Shown here: in pieces, positions 1 through 34,510 of the stretch | Layout: each line of letters opens with the position of its first letter | Numbering within the stretch: the stretch's first letter is position 1 | Assembly: GCA_022605955.1 (NCBI GenBank) | Contig: JAKCOZ010000058.1 | Location: forward strand, 3,162,001 to 3,226,000 | Length of the DNA: 64,000 nucleotides | Direction: 5' to 3' | DNA from: Rallus limicola | Lineage: Eukaryota > Chordata > Aves > Gruiformes > Rallidae | Made by a program: the position numbers and the translations under genes | Notes under the pieces: generated by a model | What the model was told of the DNA's origin: nothing | The model's input: the letters and a program-made list of their open reading frames with translations, nothing else | Databases searched by the model: none

Positions 1-640
1 ACTTTTTCCTAATCTCCAACCCAAATCTCTCCTTTTCTAGTTTAAAACCATTACCTCTTCTCCTATTGCTACATGCCCTTGTGAACAGTTCTTCCCCAGT
101 TTTCTTATAGGCACCTTTCAGGTATTAGAAGGCCACTATAAGGTCCTCCAGAGCCTTCTCTTCTTCAAGCTGAACAAGCCCAAGTCTCTCAGCCTGTCTT
201 CATAGGGGAGGTGCTCCAGACCTTTGATCATTTTTGTGGCCCACCTCTGGACATGTTCCAATAGGTCCATGTCCTTCCTGTACTGAGGGCTCCAAAGCTA
301 AACATAGTATTCCAGATCTCATCAGAGTGGTGTAGAGGGGCAGAATCACCTCTCTCAATCTGCTGGTCACACTTCTTTTGATGCAGCCCAGGATGCAGTT
401 GGCCTTTGGGGCTGCAGATACACAGTGGTGGCTCATGTCTAGCTTTCAATCCACGGGTATCTTCAAGTACTTTACCTCAGGGCTGCTTTCCAGCATGTAA
501 TCTCCTTAACTGTATTTACATGAAGGACTGCCCCAACCCAGGTGCAGGACCCTGCACTTGGCTTTGTTGAATCTTATGAGGTTGCCCTGGGTCCACTTCT
601 CTACAACATCCATGTACCTCAGCAGAGCTTTGAAGAGAAG
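1..640 (-). mobile_element. CR1 LINE, 3' region fragment
   Basis: The plus strand reads as the reverse complement of the distal part of a CR1 reverse-transcriptase frame and 3' region. It has the usual run of phrases, such as the segment around 120-210 (CCTTCTCTTCTTCAAGCTGA) and around 330-400 (GGGGCAGAATCACC...CTGGTCACACTTC), then GGTGCAGGACCCTGCACTTGG at 541-560. It enters from the left edge and fades near 640. Several stops and indels make it an old, inactive copy. It lies upstream of the receptor gene and is not part of it. Confidence 0.85.
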
Positions 641-1490
641 AGGTTGCACAGCTTGTTATTATACTAAGGACCTTGGGATGTCACTGAACTTTGGATTCTG
701 GCTTAATAGCAGATGGATGCTGTCAGATAAAATGAGCATGTGTGTCCAGCATCATAAAAAGGAATATGTGTTCAGAGTGGTGTAAACAGATAGCACTCTG
801 CAGCTTCTGGAGTGAATGAGAAGGTGAGCAGAACTATCAGCAATGGTCAAACATAAAGTGAAACAAAAAGAAACTCAGCAGAAGAAACAGGAAGTACTGT
901 AATTTACATCCTAAGAAAGATTGTCCTTCAAGAGCTTCTGCCCATACAGTTCTCAATTTCTGACTAAGGAAGCCCTAAGAAGTACTTGCCTTTAGGACAG
1001 AGTGGGTGTAATTTTTTACTCACAGAACTATGGCTAGTGACAAACACTGCTTCTGTTGATATCACAGTGAGAGTACAGTTACTCCCAAGGAGGTGGATGA
1101 GCTACATATATATGGGGATATTATTTTCCTTGTTCTCTTCTGAAATGATCCATAAAATGACTGATGCTCTACATATTGCAGAACTCTGCCTGTACTACCT
1201 ATGTTCATCCCATAGTAAAGCATGATAATTCCGATGAAGACATCAGAAGCACAATCATCCTTCATATATGGTCACAGGCACAGTTTTCGAATTTTATTGG
1301 AGGCTTTGGTTCTTTCAGGTTTGAGATTAATCTGTTGATAATGTCTAAAAAGGTGAGTAACATTTCTATTGGTTCCTTCATGCTAGTATGTGAATCTATA
1401 TATTTCCTCTTATGTAGTCTTTTGTGAGATAGAGAAGCCCATGCAGAATTTGCCTATCTGAGAGTGGAGTTTCCTCTGTACAACACCAGG
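641..1490. other. 5' flank of the SRCR receptor gene
   Basis: No coding exon, RNA gene or recognised repeat is seen here. The region should hold the promoter and 5' UTR of the receptor gene, because the first coding exon starts at 1491. No TATA box or CpG island could be assigned with confidence. Confidence 0.4.
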
Positions 1491-25814
<24,324 letters not shown>

Positions 25815-25862
25815 TAGAGACAGCTGAGATGTAATGACAACTTTTGGAAATATACCTGTGCT

Positions 25863-25868
25863 AATAAA
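25863..25868 (+). terminator. Poly(A) signal of the SRCR receptor gene
   Basis: AATAAA lies 49 bp after the receptor stop codon and is the first canonical signal downstream of the last exon. Confidence 0.6.
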
Positions 25869-27035
25869 ATGTTAGTTAGGTACTAGTAGAACTAGAGCTA
25901 CCTGCCTTTAGGAACAATTTAGGAATATGTTTGGCTTATTTGCATAGAAGCAATTACGTACTCAGAAGAAATACAGGCATTAGAATTAGAAAAATCTTGC
26001 TATTTCCCCCTCACAATTTCTTGTTATATAGACACTTCTTTTTATTTCTAAATAATTTCACTGTTAATTTTTCAACTTGTCATATTTTTTAATAAGAAAT
26101 TGTCTAAATATCTCTTCTCAAATCTATGCTTCTGATCCCATTACAGGAGGCAGCTTTCTGGAAATTATTGGAATAGATAATGAACTGCAAGAAAAAGGTC
26201 AAAATTCAGTTTCACATTCTGGATATACTTGCTTGTCACATAGAATGTGAAGACTACTGATTTTCTAAATAGTACTTTGTGAGAAGAAATTCAGCAGGAT
26301 ATTGTTCTTGTATGTAATTCAAATTCTGGGTCTGCATCTAAAGTGAAAAATGATCATGATTTGATCAGAGGAAAAAGCTTCTCCTCTCTTTTCTCCCTCT
26401 ACAATATCATCATTTATTGTCTTCCAAAGTAATACTAATTATACAGTAAGAGAAAAAAAATTATTTATTTCCACAAATGGCAAGTGTTTGTCATAGGTGT
26501 CTATGATGTCACTTAATTTTAATCATATGAAGGCAAACTGAAAAAAATCCGCATGCTGGTGGAATAGAAGGCAAAGTTTTATTGTCTTGGCTCCTAATGA
26601 AATTTTTCAGGTCCTGAAAGAAAAAGCTTTCTTGCATTCTGTCACCTCTCTTGTCCTCCATTTATCTCTAAAAATATGAGCATTATGATCTTATATGCAA
26701 AATATGACCTTATAGCAAGCACTCCCTCTCTACCCAAGAAAGATGTTAAAGCATTCAAGACCATGAAAAAAAATTTTTTAACCCTTACTCAGATCAATTA
26801 AGGATCTCAAAAGAAAAAAGTTGAAACTTAAACACAGATATAATTTCTTTTTGAATCAGAGGATAAATGGTGTGGAAATAGAGGCTGTTGAGAATTTGCC
26901 TAGAGCAAGGCAGTGTAAAGTTGTGTCTAGAAGAAACACCTGTGAGGATAACCATCACCTACAAAAGACCCTCACGTCTACATAAAAATAACAGTTCTAG
27001 CCACCATGATACATAATGAGATGTGAGTTTATCCC
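25869..27035. other. Intergenic region after the receptor gene
   Basis: A/T-rich sequence with no coding signal that I can support. It ends at the left LTR of the ERVL-like provirus. Confidence 0.45.
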
Positions 27036-27605
27036 TGTCCTGGTTTCAGTCAGGATAGAGTTAACTTCATCTGTAGCAGCGGATGGAATACTGTGTTTGG
27101 GAGTTAAAATGAAAGCAGTGCTGATAACACCCTGATGTTTCTAGTTGCAGTCAGACAGTCAAAGCCCGGACAGGTGACCCAGATGGGCCAAAGAGAGTAT
27201 TCCATGCCAATTACGTCCTGCCCAGGATAAAGGGGGGCTGATGGGAGGAAGAAGGGGGGCGGTTCCGGGATGCGAGGGTCTTGGGGGACAGTCGGGTTCC
27301 GGGACGGCTCTGGGTGGTGCGGCCTGAGTTGTGTGGTTCGGTGAGAAACTGCATTGTGTATCAATAGTTTCATATTCTTTTGCTCTAAAGTCCTGTTAGC
27401 ATTGTTATATTTTATCTTTCTGTTATCTTAGTAAACTATCCTTATCCCAACCCACAGGCCTCTTAGTTTCTTGGGTTTGGAGTTATTTGTCCCTTCCTAT
27501 TCCCTTCCCTTGTTTCCCCTCCCTTTCCCTGTTCCCCTGCTCTTTTACTTTAAGGAGCAGGCAGCTGCATGGATCTCGGCCCACAGCCGGGGTGAAACCA
27601 CGACA
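27036..27605 (+). repeat. 5' LTR of provirus A
   Basis: 570 bp from TGTCCTGGTTTCAGTCAGG to GTGAAACCACGACA. Compared with the 3' LTR and the solo copy at 2539 it lacks about 15 bp between two GATGCGAG-like blocks near 27270, a deletion between short direct repeats. Confidence 0.92.
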
Positions 27606-27612
27606 GTCTTTT

Positions 27613-27630
27613 TTGCGCCCATCGTAGGGC
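27613..27630 (+). other. Degenerate primer-binding site of provirus A
   Basis: TTGCGCCCATCGTAGGGC lies a few bases after the 5' LTR. It resembles the primer site used with tRNA-Lys by many retroviruses, with several mismatches. Primer identity is inference. Confidence 0.5.
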
Positions 27631-27702
27631 TTGAAAGGTTGGGATAAAGGTAGATCTGACCCTGACCCGATTGCAATTAAGACAAAGTTGTGATAAGTAC
27701 TG

Positions 27703-28179
27703 TTGTTTAAGCAGTCTCCGATCACGATGCTGTGGTATTTATTCACATGGCTGTGGTCACAGCTGTGGCAGCAAAACTACCGTATGCTGTATGCAATTCT
27801 GACAGGATTTTCTACCATGTCGAGGCTGTGTCTCCTGTTCTTGTATATTATGCTAACAGTCTATGATACAGTAATATCGAGGATCGTGAACTTGTGCTGG
27901 TACTTGTATGAGAGCTTGCTGCCCTGTCCATTCCATGGACAGGAAGGGTTTAAAAACGGCAGCTGGTATGGTGGGAGTTCTGCTTTCTTTTCCTTTGGAC
28001 TAAATACAACAGCTCTGCTAGCAGTTTTTAAAAACTTTCAATATCCCTGGGATATTCAAACTAGCATTTCGCTGTTTATTGGTTTGGTGCATATGGTTCT
28101 GTTGTTGTCAAATATTAAGCAGAGGTTTATGAATACCACTCAAGAGTTTTCTGTGAGGCCAGATAATCATGAGTGGTAG
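27703..28179 (+). CDS. Small multi-pass membrane protein frame upstream of gag (provirus A)
   Basis: 158 codons starting with ATG. The product is strongly hydrophobic, with likely membrane segments at about residues 8-24, 30-52, 98-112 and 120-138, and many aromatic residues (WYLFTWLWSQLW). It ends in TAG at 28177-28179, in the same frame as gag, whose ATG follows 15 nt later. I do not recognise the protein. It might be an accessory protein, a leader expressed ahead of gag, or an N-terminal extension of Gag made by readthrough. The open length in an otherwise decaying element suggests past selection. Function is unknown. Confidence 0.55.
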   Translation: MFKQSPITMLWYLFTWLWSQLWQQNYRMLYAILTGFSTMSRLCLLFLYIMLTVYDTVISRIVNLCWYLYESLLPCPFHGQEGFKNGSWYGGSSAFFSFGLNTTALLAVFKNFQYPWDIQTSISLFIGLVHMVLLLSNIKQRFMNTTQEFSVRPDNHEW

Positions 28180-28194
28180 GGCACGTGGCAGAGC

Positions 28195-29637
28195 ATGGGC
28201 AGGTACCTAGGCACTTTCTCACGTCCAATGGCTTGGAGTTTCACTCCTGAGCAGTTACAGGACCCTGATAAAGTGACTGCATATCTGAAAAGAAATTGCT
28301 GTAAGTTTACCAGAGATGGACACCTTACTGCACTGTGCTGGGCCCTGGCCACTATTTACCAAACACTGCTTGATAACAGGCAGCACTGTCAGCACTGTCA
28401 GAGGGAAAGGAATGAAAACAAACCAGCAAAGACTGCAGCTGCTGCAACCCCTATGACTGGCACTGCAGCTACTGTAACTTCTGTGACTAGTACTGTGGCT
28501 ACTGCAACTAGTCCAACCGATGCTGCAGCTACTGCCACCCCTACAGCAGATACTGCTGATAAAACAAAAAACCAACCCCCGCCAGTGTCTGTTGCTCCCG
28601 TACAAAAGAGGAAACACACAAAGAAATCAGTTCGTGTAGTGAAGGATGATGATGATGAAGCAGGGCCATCTGGAGCATATCAGGATGGAGCAGGGCCATC
28701 TCAAGCACCTCAGGATGGAGCAGGGCCATCTCAGGCACAGGCAGAACCAGAGATTGTCACACAATCCCTGACCCTGAGCGAGCTGCGTGAGGTTCGAAAA
28801 GATTTCAGCCGCCGCCCAGGTGAGCACATCATCACCTGGTTGCTCCGATGCTGGGATCAAGGGGCCAGTAGTCTGGAATTAGATGGCAGGGAGGCCAAGC
28901 AGTTGGGATCCCTAGCTAGAGAAGAAGGCATTGACAAGGAAATTGGGAAAAAGCCAGAAATCCTCAGCCTCTGGAGGCGACTGTTGTCAAGTGTGGAGGA
29001 AAGGTATCCCATAAAGGAATATATTACATGTCAGTCACCCAAGTGTAACAGCATAGAGGCAGTTATCCAGCACCTGAGAGAATTAGCTGTACGGGAGATC
29101 ATTTATTATGATCTGGACAATACACAGTATCCCTCTGATCCTGATGAAGTTATATGCACCCCAGATATGTGGTGTAAGGTTGTGCAAAGTGCACCAGCAG
29201 GGCACACCAATTCACTAGCATCAATAGACTGGGAGGATGCATATCCACCAACTGTACATCAAGTGTCCTGGCAACTCCGGAAATATGAGGACAATGTTTC
29301 CCACTCTGTGATCGCAGCGGTAGAGAAACTGGTCAAACGATCTGACCAACATATGTGCAACTCCCAACCCGTATGGGGCAATGTTGCAGCTATTGGGAGA
29401 AAGCGTCCATCGTCCCAGAAGGGAGGATACAGAAGGTACACACCACGAGACACGCTGCGAGGGCAGCTGTGGTTTTACCTTCGTGACCATGGTGAGGACA
29501 TGAGGAAGTGGCATATGCAGCCCACCTCAGCCCTCCAGGCACGAGTAGATGAGCTGCGAGGTAAAAGAACCGCACAACGCAATGTTGTCAGGAAGAAGGC
29601 TGCACCAGTGAGCAGCCAATACGATCAGCAACAATAG
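28195..29637 (+). CDS. gag: gag of provirus A (ERVL-like)
   Basis: 480 codons, open from ATG to TAG. The N-terminal 70 residues include the Cys/His-containing stretch HCQHCQRE. Residues of about 80-125 are Ala/Thr-rich repeats, followed by a basic patch, an acidic DDDDE run and two to three copies of a GPSQAPQDGA-like unit. The region from about residue 195 on (LTLSELREVRKDF) is predicted helical and capsid-like. No CCHC zinc knuckle is visible, as in other ERVL or spuma-like Gag proteins. The protease frame follows in the same frame after the single TAG. Confidence 0.75.
   Translation: MGRYLGTFSRPMAWSFTPEQLQDPDKVTAYLKRNCCKFTRDGHLTALCWALATIYQTLLDNRQHCQHCQRERNENKPAKTAAAATPMTGTAATVTSVTSTVATATSPTDAAATATPTADTADKTKNQPPPVSVAPVQKRKHTKKSVRVVKDDDDEAGPSGAYQDGAGPSQAPQDGAGPSQAQAEPEIVTQSLTLSELREVRKDFSRRPGEHIITWLLRCWDQGASSLELDGREAKQLGSLAREEGIDKEIGKKPEILSLWRRLLSSVEERYPIKEYITCQSPKCNSIEAVIQHLRELAVREIIYYDLDNTQYPSDPDEVICTPDMWCKVVQSAPAGHTNSLASIDWEDAYPPTVHQVSWQLRKYEDNVSHSVIAAVEKLVKRSDQHMCNSQPVWGNVAAIGRKRPSSQKGGYRRYTPRDTLRGQLWFYLRDHGEDMRKWHMQPTSALQARVDELRGKRTAQRNVVRKKAAPVSSQYDQQQ
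28430..28740 (+). repeat. In-frame minisatellites inside gag of provirus A
   Basis: At 28430-28560 degenerate units of the GCTACTGCAACC type encode the Ala/Thr tract. At 28661-28740 a 30-bp unit beginning GCAGGGCCATCT is present 2.7 times. Both keep the frame. Confidence 0.75.
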
Positions 29638-30144
29638 AGGGGCCCTGCCTCCAGCCAGGTGGAGGAGAAGGATAACTGTGTTTATTGGACTGTGTGGATC
29701 AGATGGCCTGGCACGTCCAACCCACAGGAGTACAAGGCTCTGGTGGATACTGGTGCCCAGTGTACGATAATGCCATCGAATCATGTAGGGACAGAACCTG
29801 TTAGCATTTCTGGAGTGACAGGTGGATCCCAACAATTGACTGTGTTAGAGGCTGAAGTGAGCTTAACTGGGAAGGACTGGGAGAAACACCCAGTTGTGAC
29901 TGGCCCAGAAGCTCCATGCATTTTAGGTATAGATTACCTCCATAGAGGTTATTTTAAGGACCCGAAAGGGTACCGGTGGGCTTTTGGAATAGCTGCTTTG
30001 GAGACAGAAGGCATTGAGCAATTGCGTGCCTTGCCTGGACTCTCTGATGATCCTTCTGTTGTGGGGTTGTTGAAGGTTGAAGAACAGCAAGTGCCAATTG
30101 CTACAACAACGGTGCACAATACCATACTAACTGGGATTCCCTGA
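29638..30144 (+). CDS. pro: Protease of provirus A
   Basis: About 160 codons in the gag frame, separated from gag only by TAG at 29635-29637. The aspartic-protease active site is LVDTGAQC, and CILGIDYL is the conserved flap-distal motif. The frame ends with TGA at 30142-30144 and overlaps the pol frame. The arrangement suggests readthrough of the gag stop and a -1 frameshift into pol, but decay could also explain the frames. Confidence 0.75.
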   Translation, partial: RGPASSQVEEKDNCVYWTVWIRWPGTSNPQEYKALVDTGAQCTIMPSNHVGTEPVSISGVTGGSQQLTVLEAEVSLTGKDWEKHPVVTGPEAPCILGIDYLHRGYFKDPKGYRWAFGIAALETEGIEQLRALPGLSDDPSVVGLLKVEEQQVPIATTTVHNTILTGIP

Positions 30145-30185
30145 TCCCCATCCATAAGCTGATTTGTCAACTGGAGAGTCAAGGG

Positions 30186-31955
30186 GTGATCAGCCGAACC
30201 CGCTCACCCTTTAACAGTCCCATATGGCCAGTGCGGAAGTCCGATGGAGAGTGGAGGCTGACAGTGGATTATCATGGCCTAAACGAAGTCACTCCAGGTA
30301 TGAGTGCTGCTGTACCAGACATGCTGGAACTGCAGTACGAATTGGAGTCAAAGGCAGCCAATTGGTATGCCACAACTGACATTGCAAATGCTTTCTTCTC
30401 AATACCACTGGCACCAGAGTGCAGGCCACAGTTTGCTTTCACTTGGAGGGGCATCCAATACACGTGGAATCGTCTGCCCCAGGGGTGGAAACACAGCCCC
30501 ACCATTTGCCATGGACTAATCCAGACCACACTGGAAAAGGGTGAAGCCCCAGAGCACCTGAAGTATATTGATGACATCATTGTATGGGGCAATACACCAG
30601 AGGAAGTATTTGAGAAAGGAAAAAGGATAATTCAAATCCTTTTGGAAGCTGGTTTTGCTGTAAAGTCAAGGGGCCGACACGAGAAATCCAGTTTTTTAGG
30701 AATAAAATGGCAGGATGGGCGTCGTCAGATCCCAATGGACATTATCAATAAAATAGCAGCTATGTCTCCACCAAGCAACAAAAAGGAAACACAAGCTTTC
30801 TTAGGTGTTATACGTTTTTGGCGAATGCATATCCCAAACTACAGTCTCATTGTGAGCCCACTCTACCACGTAACTCGGAAGAAGAATGATTTCCAATGGG
30901 GCCCTGAGCAGCAGCAAGCCTTTGAGCAGATCAAACGCGAGATAGTCCATGCAGTGGCCCTTGGGCCTGTCCGGACAGGGACAGATGTTAAAAATGTGCT
31001 TTACACTGCAGCTGGGGAGAATGGCCCTACCTGGAGTCTCTGGCAGAAAGCACAAGGGGAGACTAGAGGTCGACCGCTGGGGTTTTGGAGTCGGGCCTAC
31101 AAAGGGTCTGAGGCCAATTATACTCCAACAGAAAAGGAAATACTGGCCGCCTATGAAGGGGTTCGAGCCACTTCAGAAGTGATTGGAACTGAAGCTCAAC
31201 TCCTCCTGGCACCCCGACTGCCGGTGCTGGGCTGGATGTTCAAAGGGAAGGTCCCTTCTACACACCATGCCACTGATGCTACGTGGAGCAAGTGGGTTGC
31301 ACTAATTACTCAGCGGGCTCGAATAGGAAACCCTAATTGCCCAGGAATCGTGGAAGTGATCACAGACTGGCCAGAAGGCAAAGATTTTGAGATGTCACCA
31401 GAGGATGAGGAGGTGACACGCGCTGAAGAAGCCCCACCTTACAACAAACTGCCAGAGAATGAGAAGCGATATGCCCTGTTCACCGATGGCTCCTGTCGCC
31501 TTGTGGGAAGGCAGCGAAGGTGGAAAGCTGCTGTATGGAGTCCTACAAGACTAGTAGCAGAAGCCACTGAAGGAAAAGGTGAATCAAGCCAATTTGCTGA
31601 GGTGAAGGCCATCCAGTTAGCCTTGGACATTGCTGAGAGAGAAAAGTGGCCAATGCTCTACCTTTATACTGATTCATGGATGGTATCTAATGCCCTGTGG
31701 GGTTGGTTGCAACAGTGGAAAAAGAACAACTGGCAGCTTAGAGGCAAACCCATATCGGCTGCTGACTTATGGCAAGACATTGCTGCCCAATTAGAGAAGC
31801 TTGTTGTAAAGGTACGTCATGTTGATGCCCATGTACCTAAGAGTCGAGCCATGGAGGAACATCAAAACAACCATCAGGTAGATAAGGCTGCTAGGATTGA
31901 AGTGGCTCAGGTAGATCTAGGCTGGCAACATAAAGGTGAATTATTCATAGCTTGA
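30186..31955 (+). CDS. pol: Reverse transcriptase and RNase H of provirus A
   Basis: 589 codons of pol, open up to TGA at 31953-31955. The frame stays open upstream to the overlap with protease, so the coordinate is not the true start. Motifs: SPFNSPIWPV, a fingers/palm region with TTDIANAFF, LPQGWKHSP, the catalytic YIDD box (instead of YMDD), and an RNase H domain with LFTDGS and later YTDSW. It continues in the same frame into integrase. Confidence 0.9.
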   Translation: MISRTRSPFNSPIWPVRKSDGEWRLTVDYHGLNEVTPGMSAAVPDMLELQYELESKAANWYATTDIANAFFSIPLAPECRPQFAFTWRGIQYTWNRLPQGWKHSPTICHGLIQTTLEKGEAPEHLKYIDDIIVWGNTPEEVFEKGKRIIQILLEAGFAVKSRGRHEKSSFLGIKWQDGRRQIPMDIINKIAAMSPPSNKKETQAFLGVIRFWRMHIPNYSLIVSPLYHVTRKKNDFQWGPEQQQAFEQIKREIVHAVALGPVRTGTDVKNVLYTAAGENGPTWSLWQKAQGETRGRPLGFWSRAYKGSEANYTPTEKEILAAYEGVRATSEVIGTEAQLLLAPRLPVLGWMFKGKVPSTHHATDATWSKWVALITQRARIGNPNCPGIVEVITDWPEGKDFEMSPEDEEVTRAEEAPPYNKLPENEKRYALFTDGSCRLVGRQRRWKAAVWSPTRLVAEATEGKGESSQFAEVKAIQLALDIAEREKWPMLYLYTDSWMVSNALWGWLQQWKKNNWQLRGKPISAADLWQDIAAQLEKLVVKVRHVDAHVPKSRAMEEHQNNHQVDKAARIEVAQVDLGWQHKGELFIA

Positions 31956-32807
31956 TGGGCTCATGATTCCTCAGGTCATCAAGGGAGAGATGCAACATAC
32001 AGATGGGCTTGAGATCGAGGGGTGGACTTAACCATGGATGCTATTGCACAAGTTATCCATGAGTGTGAGACGTGTGCCGCAATTAAGCAAGCGAAGTGGT
32101 TGAAGCTGCTTTGGTATGGAGGACGGTGGATGAAATATAAATATGGGGAGGCCTGGCAGATCGATTACATCACCCTCCCACAAACCCGCCATGGCAAACG
32201 CTACGTGCTTACAATGGTGGAGGCAACTACCGGCTGGCTAGAAACATATCCTGTACCCCATGCTACTGCCTGGAATACAATCCTGGGCCTTGAAAGGCAA
32301 GTCCTGTGGCAACACGGCACCCCAGAAAGAATTGAGTCAGACAACGGGACTCATTTCCGAAATGCTCTCATAGACACCTGGGCCAAAGAGCATGGCATTG
32401 AATGGGTGTACCACATTCCTTATCATGCACCAGCCTCTGGGAAAATTGAATGACTCTTAAAGACTACCCTGAAAGCAATGGGTGGTGGAACATTCAAACA
32501 CTGGGATACACATTTGGCCAAAGCCACGTGGTTAGTTAACTCTAGGGATTCTACCAATCGGGCTGGCCCTGCCCAGTCAAAATTTCCACGTACTGTGGAA
32601 GGAGACAGAGTCCCAGTGGTGCATATGAAGAGTATATTAGGGAAGACGGTTTGGGTCATCCCTGCTTCAGGTAAAGGTAAACCTATGTCGGGAATTGTTT
32701 TTGCTCAAGGACCTGGTTCTACTTGGTGGGTAATGCAGAAGGATGGAGAAACTCGATGTGTACCTCAAAGGGATTTGATTTTAGGTGAGAATAGCCAATG
32801 TAATTAG
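31956..32807 (+). pseudogene. pol: Integrase of provirus A, interrupted by TGA codons
   Basis: The frame continues from RNase H without a shift. It has a His/Cys zinc-binding remnant (SGHQGRD, CETC), the core WQIDYITL and ESDNGTHF with two catalytic aspartates, and the third acidic residue in SGKIE. TGA codons break it at 31953-31955, 32010-32012 and 32451-32453. The last part up to TAG at 32805 gives the C-terminal basic domain. Inactive as read. Confidence 0.85.
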
Positions 32808-33296
32808 TAAGGTAGAAATTGTATTATAATAAGTGCTAAATAACCCATTACTGTATATTCATTATTACTATAATTGCTGTATGTTGTTGTGTGTTGTACC
32901 AATGGAGTTACAGCCGGAATCATACACGTCAATGAAGGAAGACCGCCACGATGATGGGACCAAGACCTGCCATCACAAGAACTTTTTCCTCTTCCCCTTT
33001 GAAAATGAACACTTTTGATTCACAGACTATGACCATGGACCATGTCAGATGCATCGGTCGAGAGCCCGAGATGCAGCATGCAACGATCCAATGGCGCATA
33101 CTGACACCATGAGAGACTGTTACAATGAATGAAGCCTGAAAATCATGGACTAAATAATTTACTCAACAAAACTCAGAAGAATGGTCCATAGACTAAGGGA
33201 ATAATACATATATGTGTGTCTGAAACATTGGTTGTACCCAAAAGAAATGGTTGGATCTGGTCATGAAGTAAATGGTATGGAATAAGGGGTGGATAA
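32808..33296 (+). other. 3' untranslated part of provirus A with polypurine tract
   Basis: No env and no recognisable frame lie between integrase and the 3' LTR. The purine-rich AATAAGGGGTGGATAA at 33281-33296 directly before the LTR fits the polypurine tract. Confidence 0.6.
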
Positions 33297-33884
33297 TGTC
33301 CTGGTTTCAGTCAGGATAGAGTTAACTTCATTTGTAGCAGCGGATGGAATACTGTGTTTGGGAGTTAAAATGAAAGCAGTGCTGATAACACCCTGATGTT
33401 TTTAGTTGCAGTCAGACAGTCAAAGCCAGGACAGGTGACCCAGATGGGCCAAAGAGAGTATTCCATGCCAATTATGTCCTGCCCAGGATAAAGGGGGGCT
33501 GATGGGAGGAAAAAGGGGGGCGGTTCCGGGGCGCGAGCAGCTGGGATGCGAGGGTCTTGAGGGACGGTCAGGTTCCGGGACGGCTCTGGGTGGTGTGGCC
33601 TGAGTTGTGTGGTTCGGTGAGAAACTGCATTGTGTATCAATAGTTTCATATTCTTTTGCTCTAAAGTCCTGTTAGCATTGTTATATTTTATTTTTCTGTT
33701 ATCTTAGTAAACTATCCTTATCCCAACCCACGGGCCTTTTAGTTTCTTGGTTTTGGAGTTATTTGCACCTTCCTTTTCCCTTCCCTTGTTTCCCCCCTCC
33801 CCTTTCCCTTTTCTCCTGCTCTTTTACTTTAAGGAGCAGGCAGCTGCGTGGATCCAAGCCCACAGCCAGGGTGAAACCACGACA
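33297..33884 (+). repeat. 3' LTR of provirus A
   Basis: 588 bp from TGTCCTGGTTTCAGTCAGG to GTGAAACCACGACA. It differs from the 5' LTR at scattered bases and by the short indel near 33530. Confidence 0.92.
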
Positions 33885-33959
33885 GTGGGAAAAACCTTTT
33901 CGTTAGGCACAGTAGGAATGTCCCCTGGTACAAGTTCTCCCTGGTGCCTCTTGGCATCC

Positions 33960-34510
33960 CTTTCTGGGCACCTCTCAGCAGCTTGATCATCTCTGCAACC
34001 CCCACTATGTAGCTAAAAGCAGCCCTAAGGCTCCACCTGAATCTTACCTTAAGGCTGAACAAACCTCAGCCTTTCCTTGTACATTACAAACTCCTGCCCC
34101 TTGACAACATCAGTGGCCATCCACTAACGTTGCTCCAGTTTACCAGTGTCTTTTCTCAGACTTTTTGGGAGCCCTAACTAGAACCATTGTGCCAGATATG
34201 ACCTCAGTTCCCTCAATCTACCAGCCACACATTAATGCACCCCATGTCCAGTGCAGTTGGGTCTCTTTGTATTGGCACATACTCGACTCACAGGCAGCTT
34301 GATGTCCATCAGGACCTTCGGATTATTTTTTAATAAGCTGCTTTCTAGCTCCATACCCAGCCTGTACAGTTACTATTTCCCAGCTGTAGGACTTTGCATT
34401 TGTCTTCTTAAATTTTGTGATGCTTCTGTCATCCAATTTCTCCAGCTTGTTCGTGTCCCCCTGAATCATGGCAGTTTCACCCTCCAGCACGTCAACTGCT
34501 CGCAAGATAC
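33960..34510 (-). mobile_element. Old CR1 LINE fragment
   Basis: The plus strand carries eroded reverse-complement CR1 phrases: AAGGCTGAACAAACCTCAGC, GTTGCTCCAGTTTACCAGTG, CTCACAGGCAGCTTGATGTC and AGCTGTAGGACTTTGCATTTG. It is strongly diverged, next to the 3' LTR of provirus A. Confidence 0.65.

Larger units (their letters stand above)
27036..33884 (+). mobile_element. ERVL-like endogenous retrovirus (provirus A)
   Basis: Two LTRs of family A (27036-27605 and 33297-33884) flank an internal region with a primer site, a membrane-protein frame, gag, protease, reverse transcriptase, RNase H and integrase. There is no env. LTR type, domain order and lack of env fit the avian ERVL group. The flanking five bases differ (ATCCC and GTGGG), so no target duplication is visible. 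Stop codons in pol and differences between the LTRs show that it is not recent. It lies between the receptor and RhoGAP genes in their orientation. Confidence 0.9.

Noticed and set aside
200..449. Two overlapping minus-strand open frames at the left edge
   Set aside because: They lie inside a CR1 fragment and are its decayed translation.
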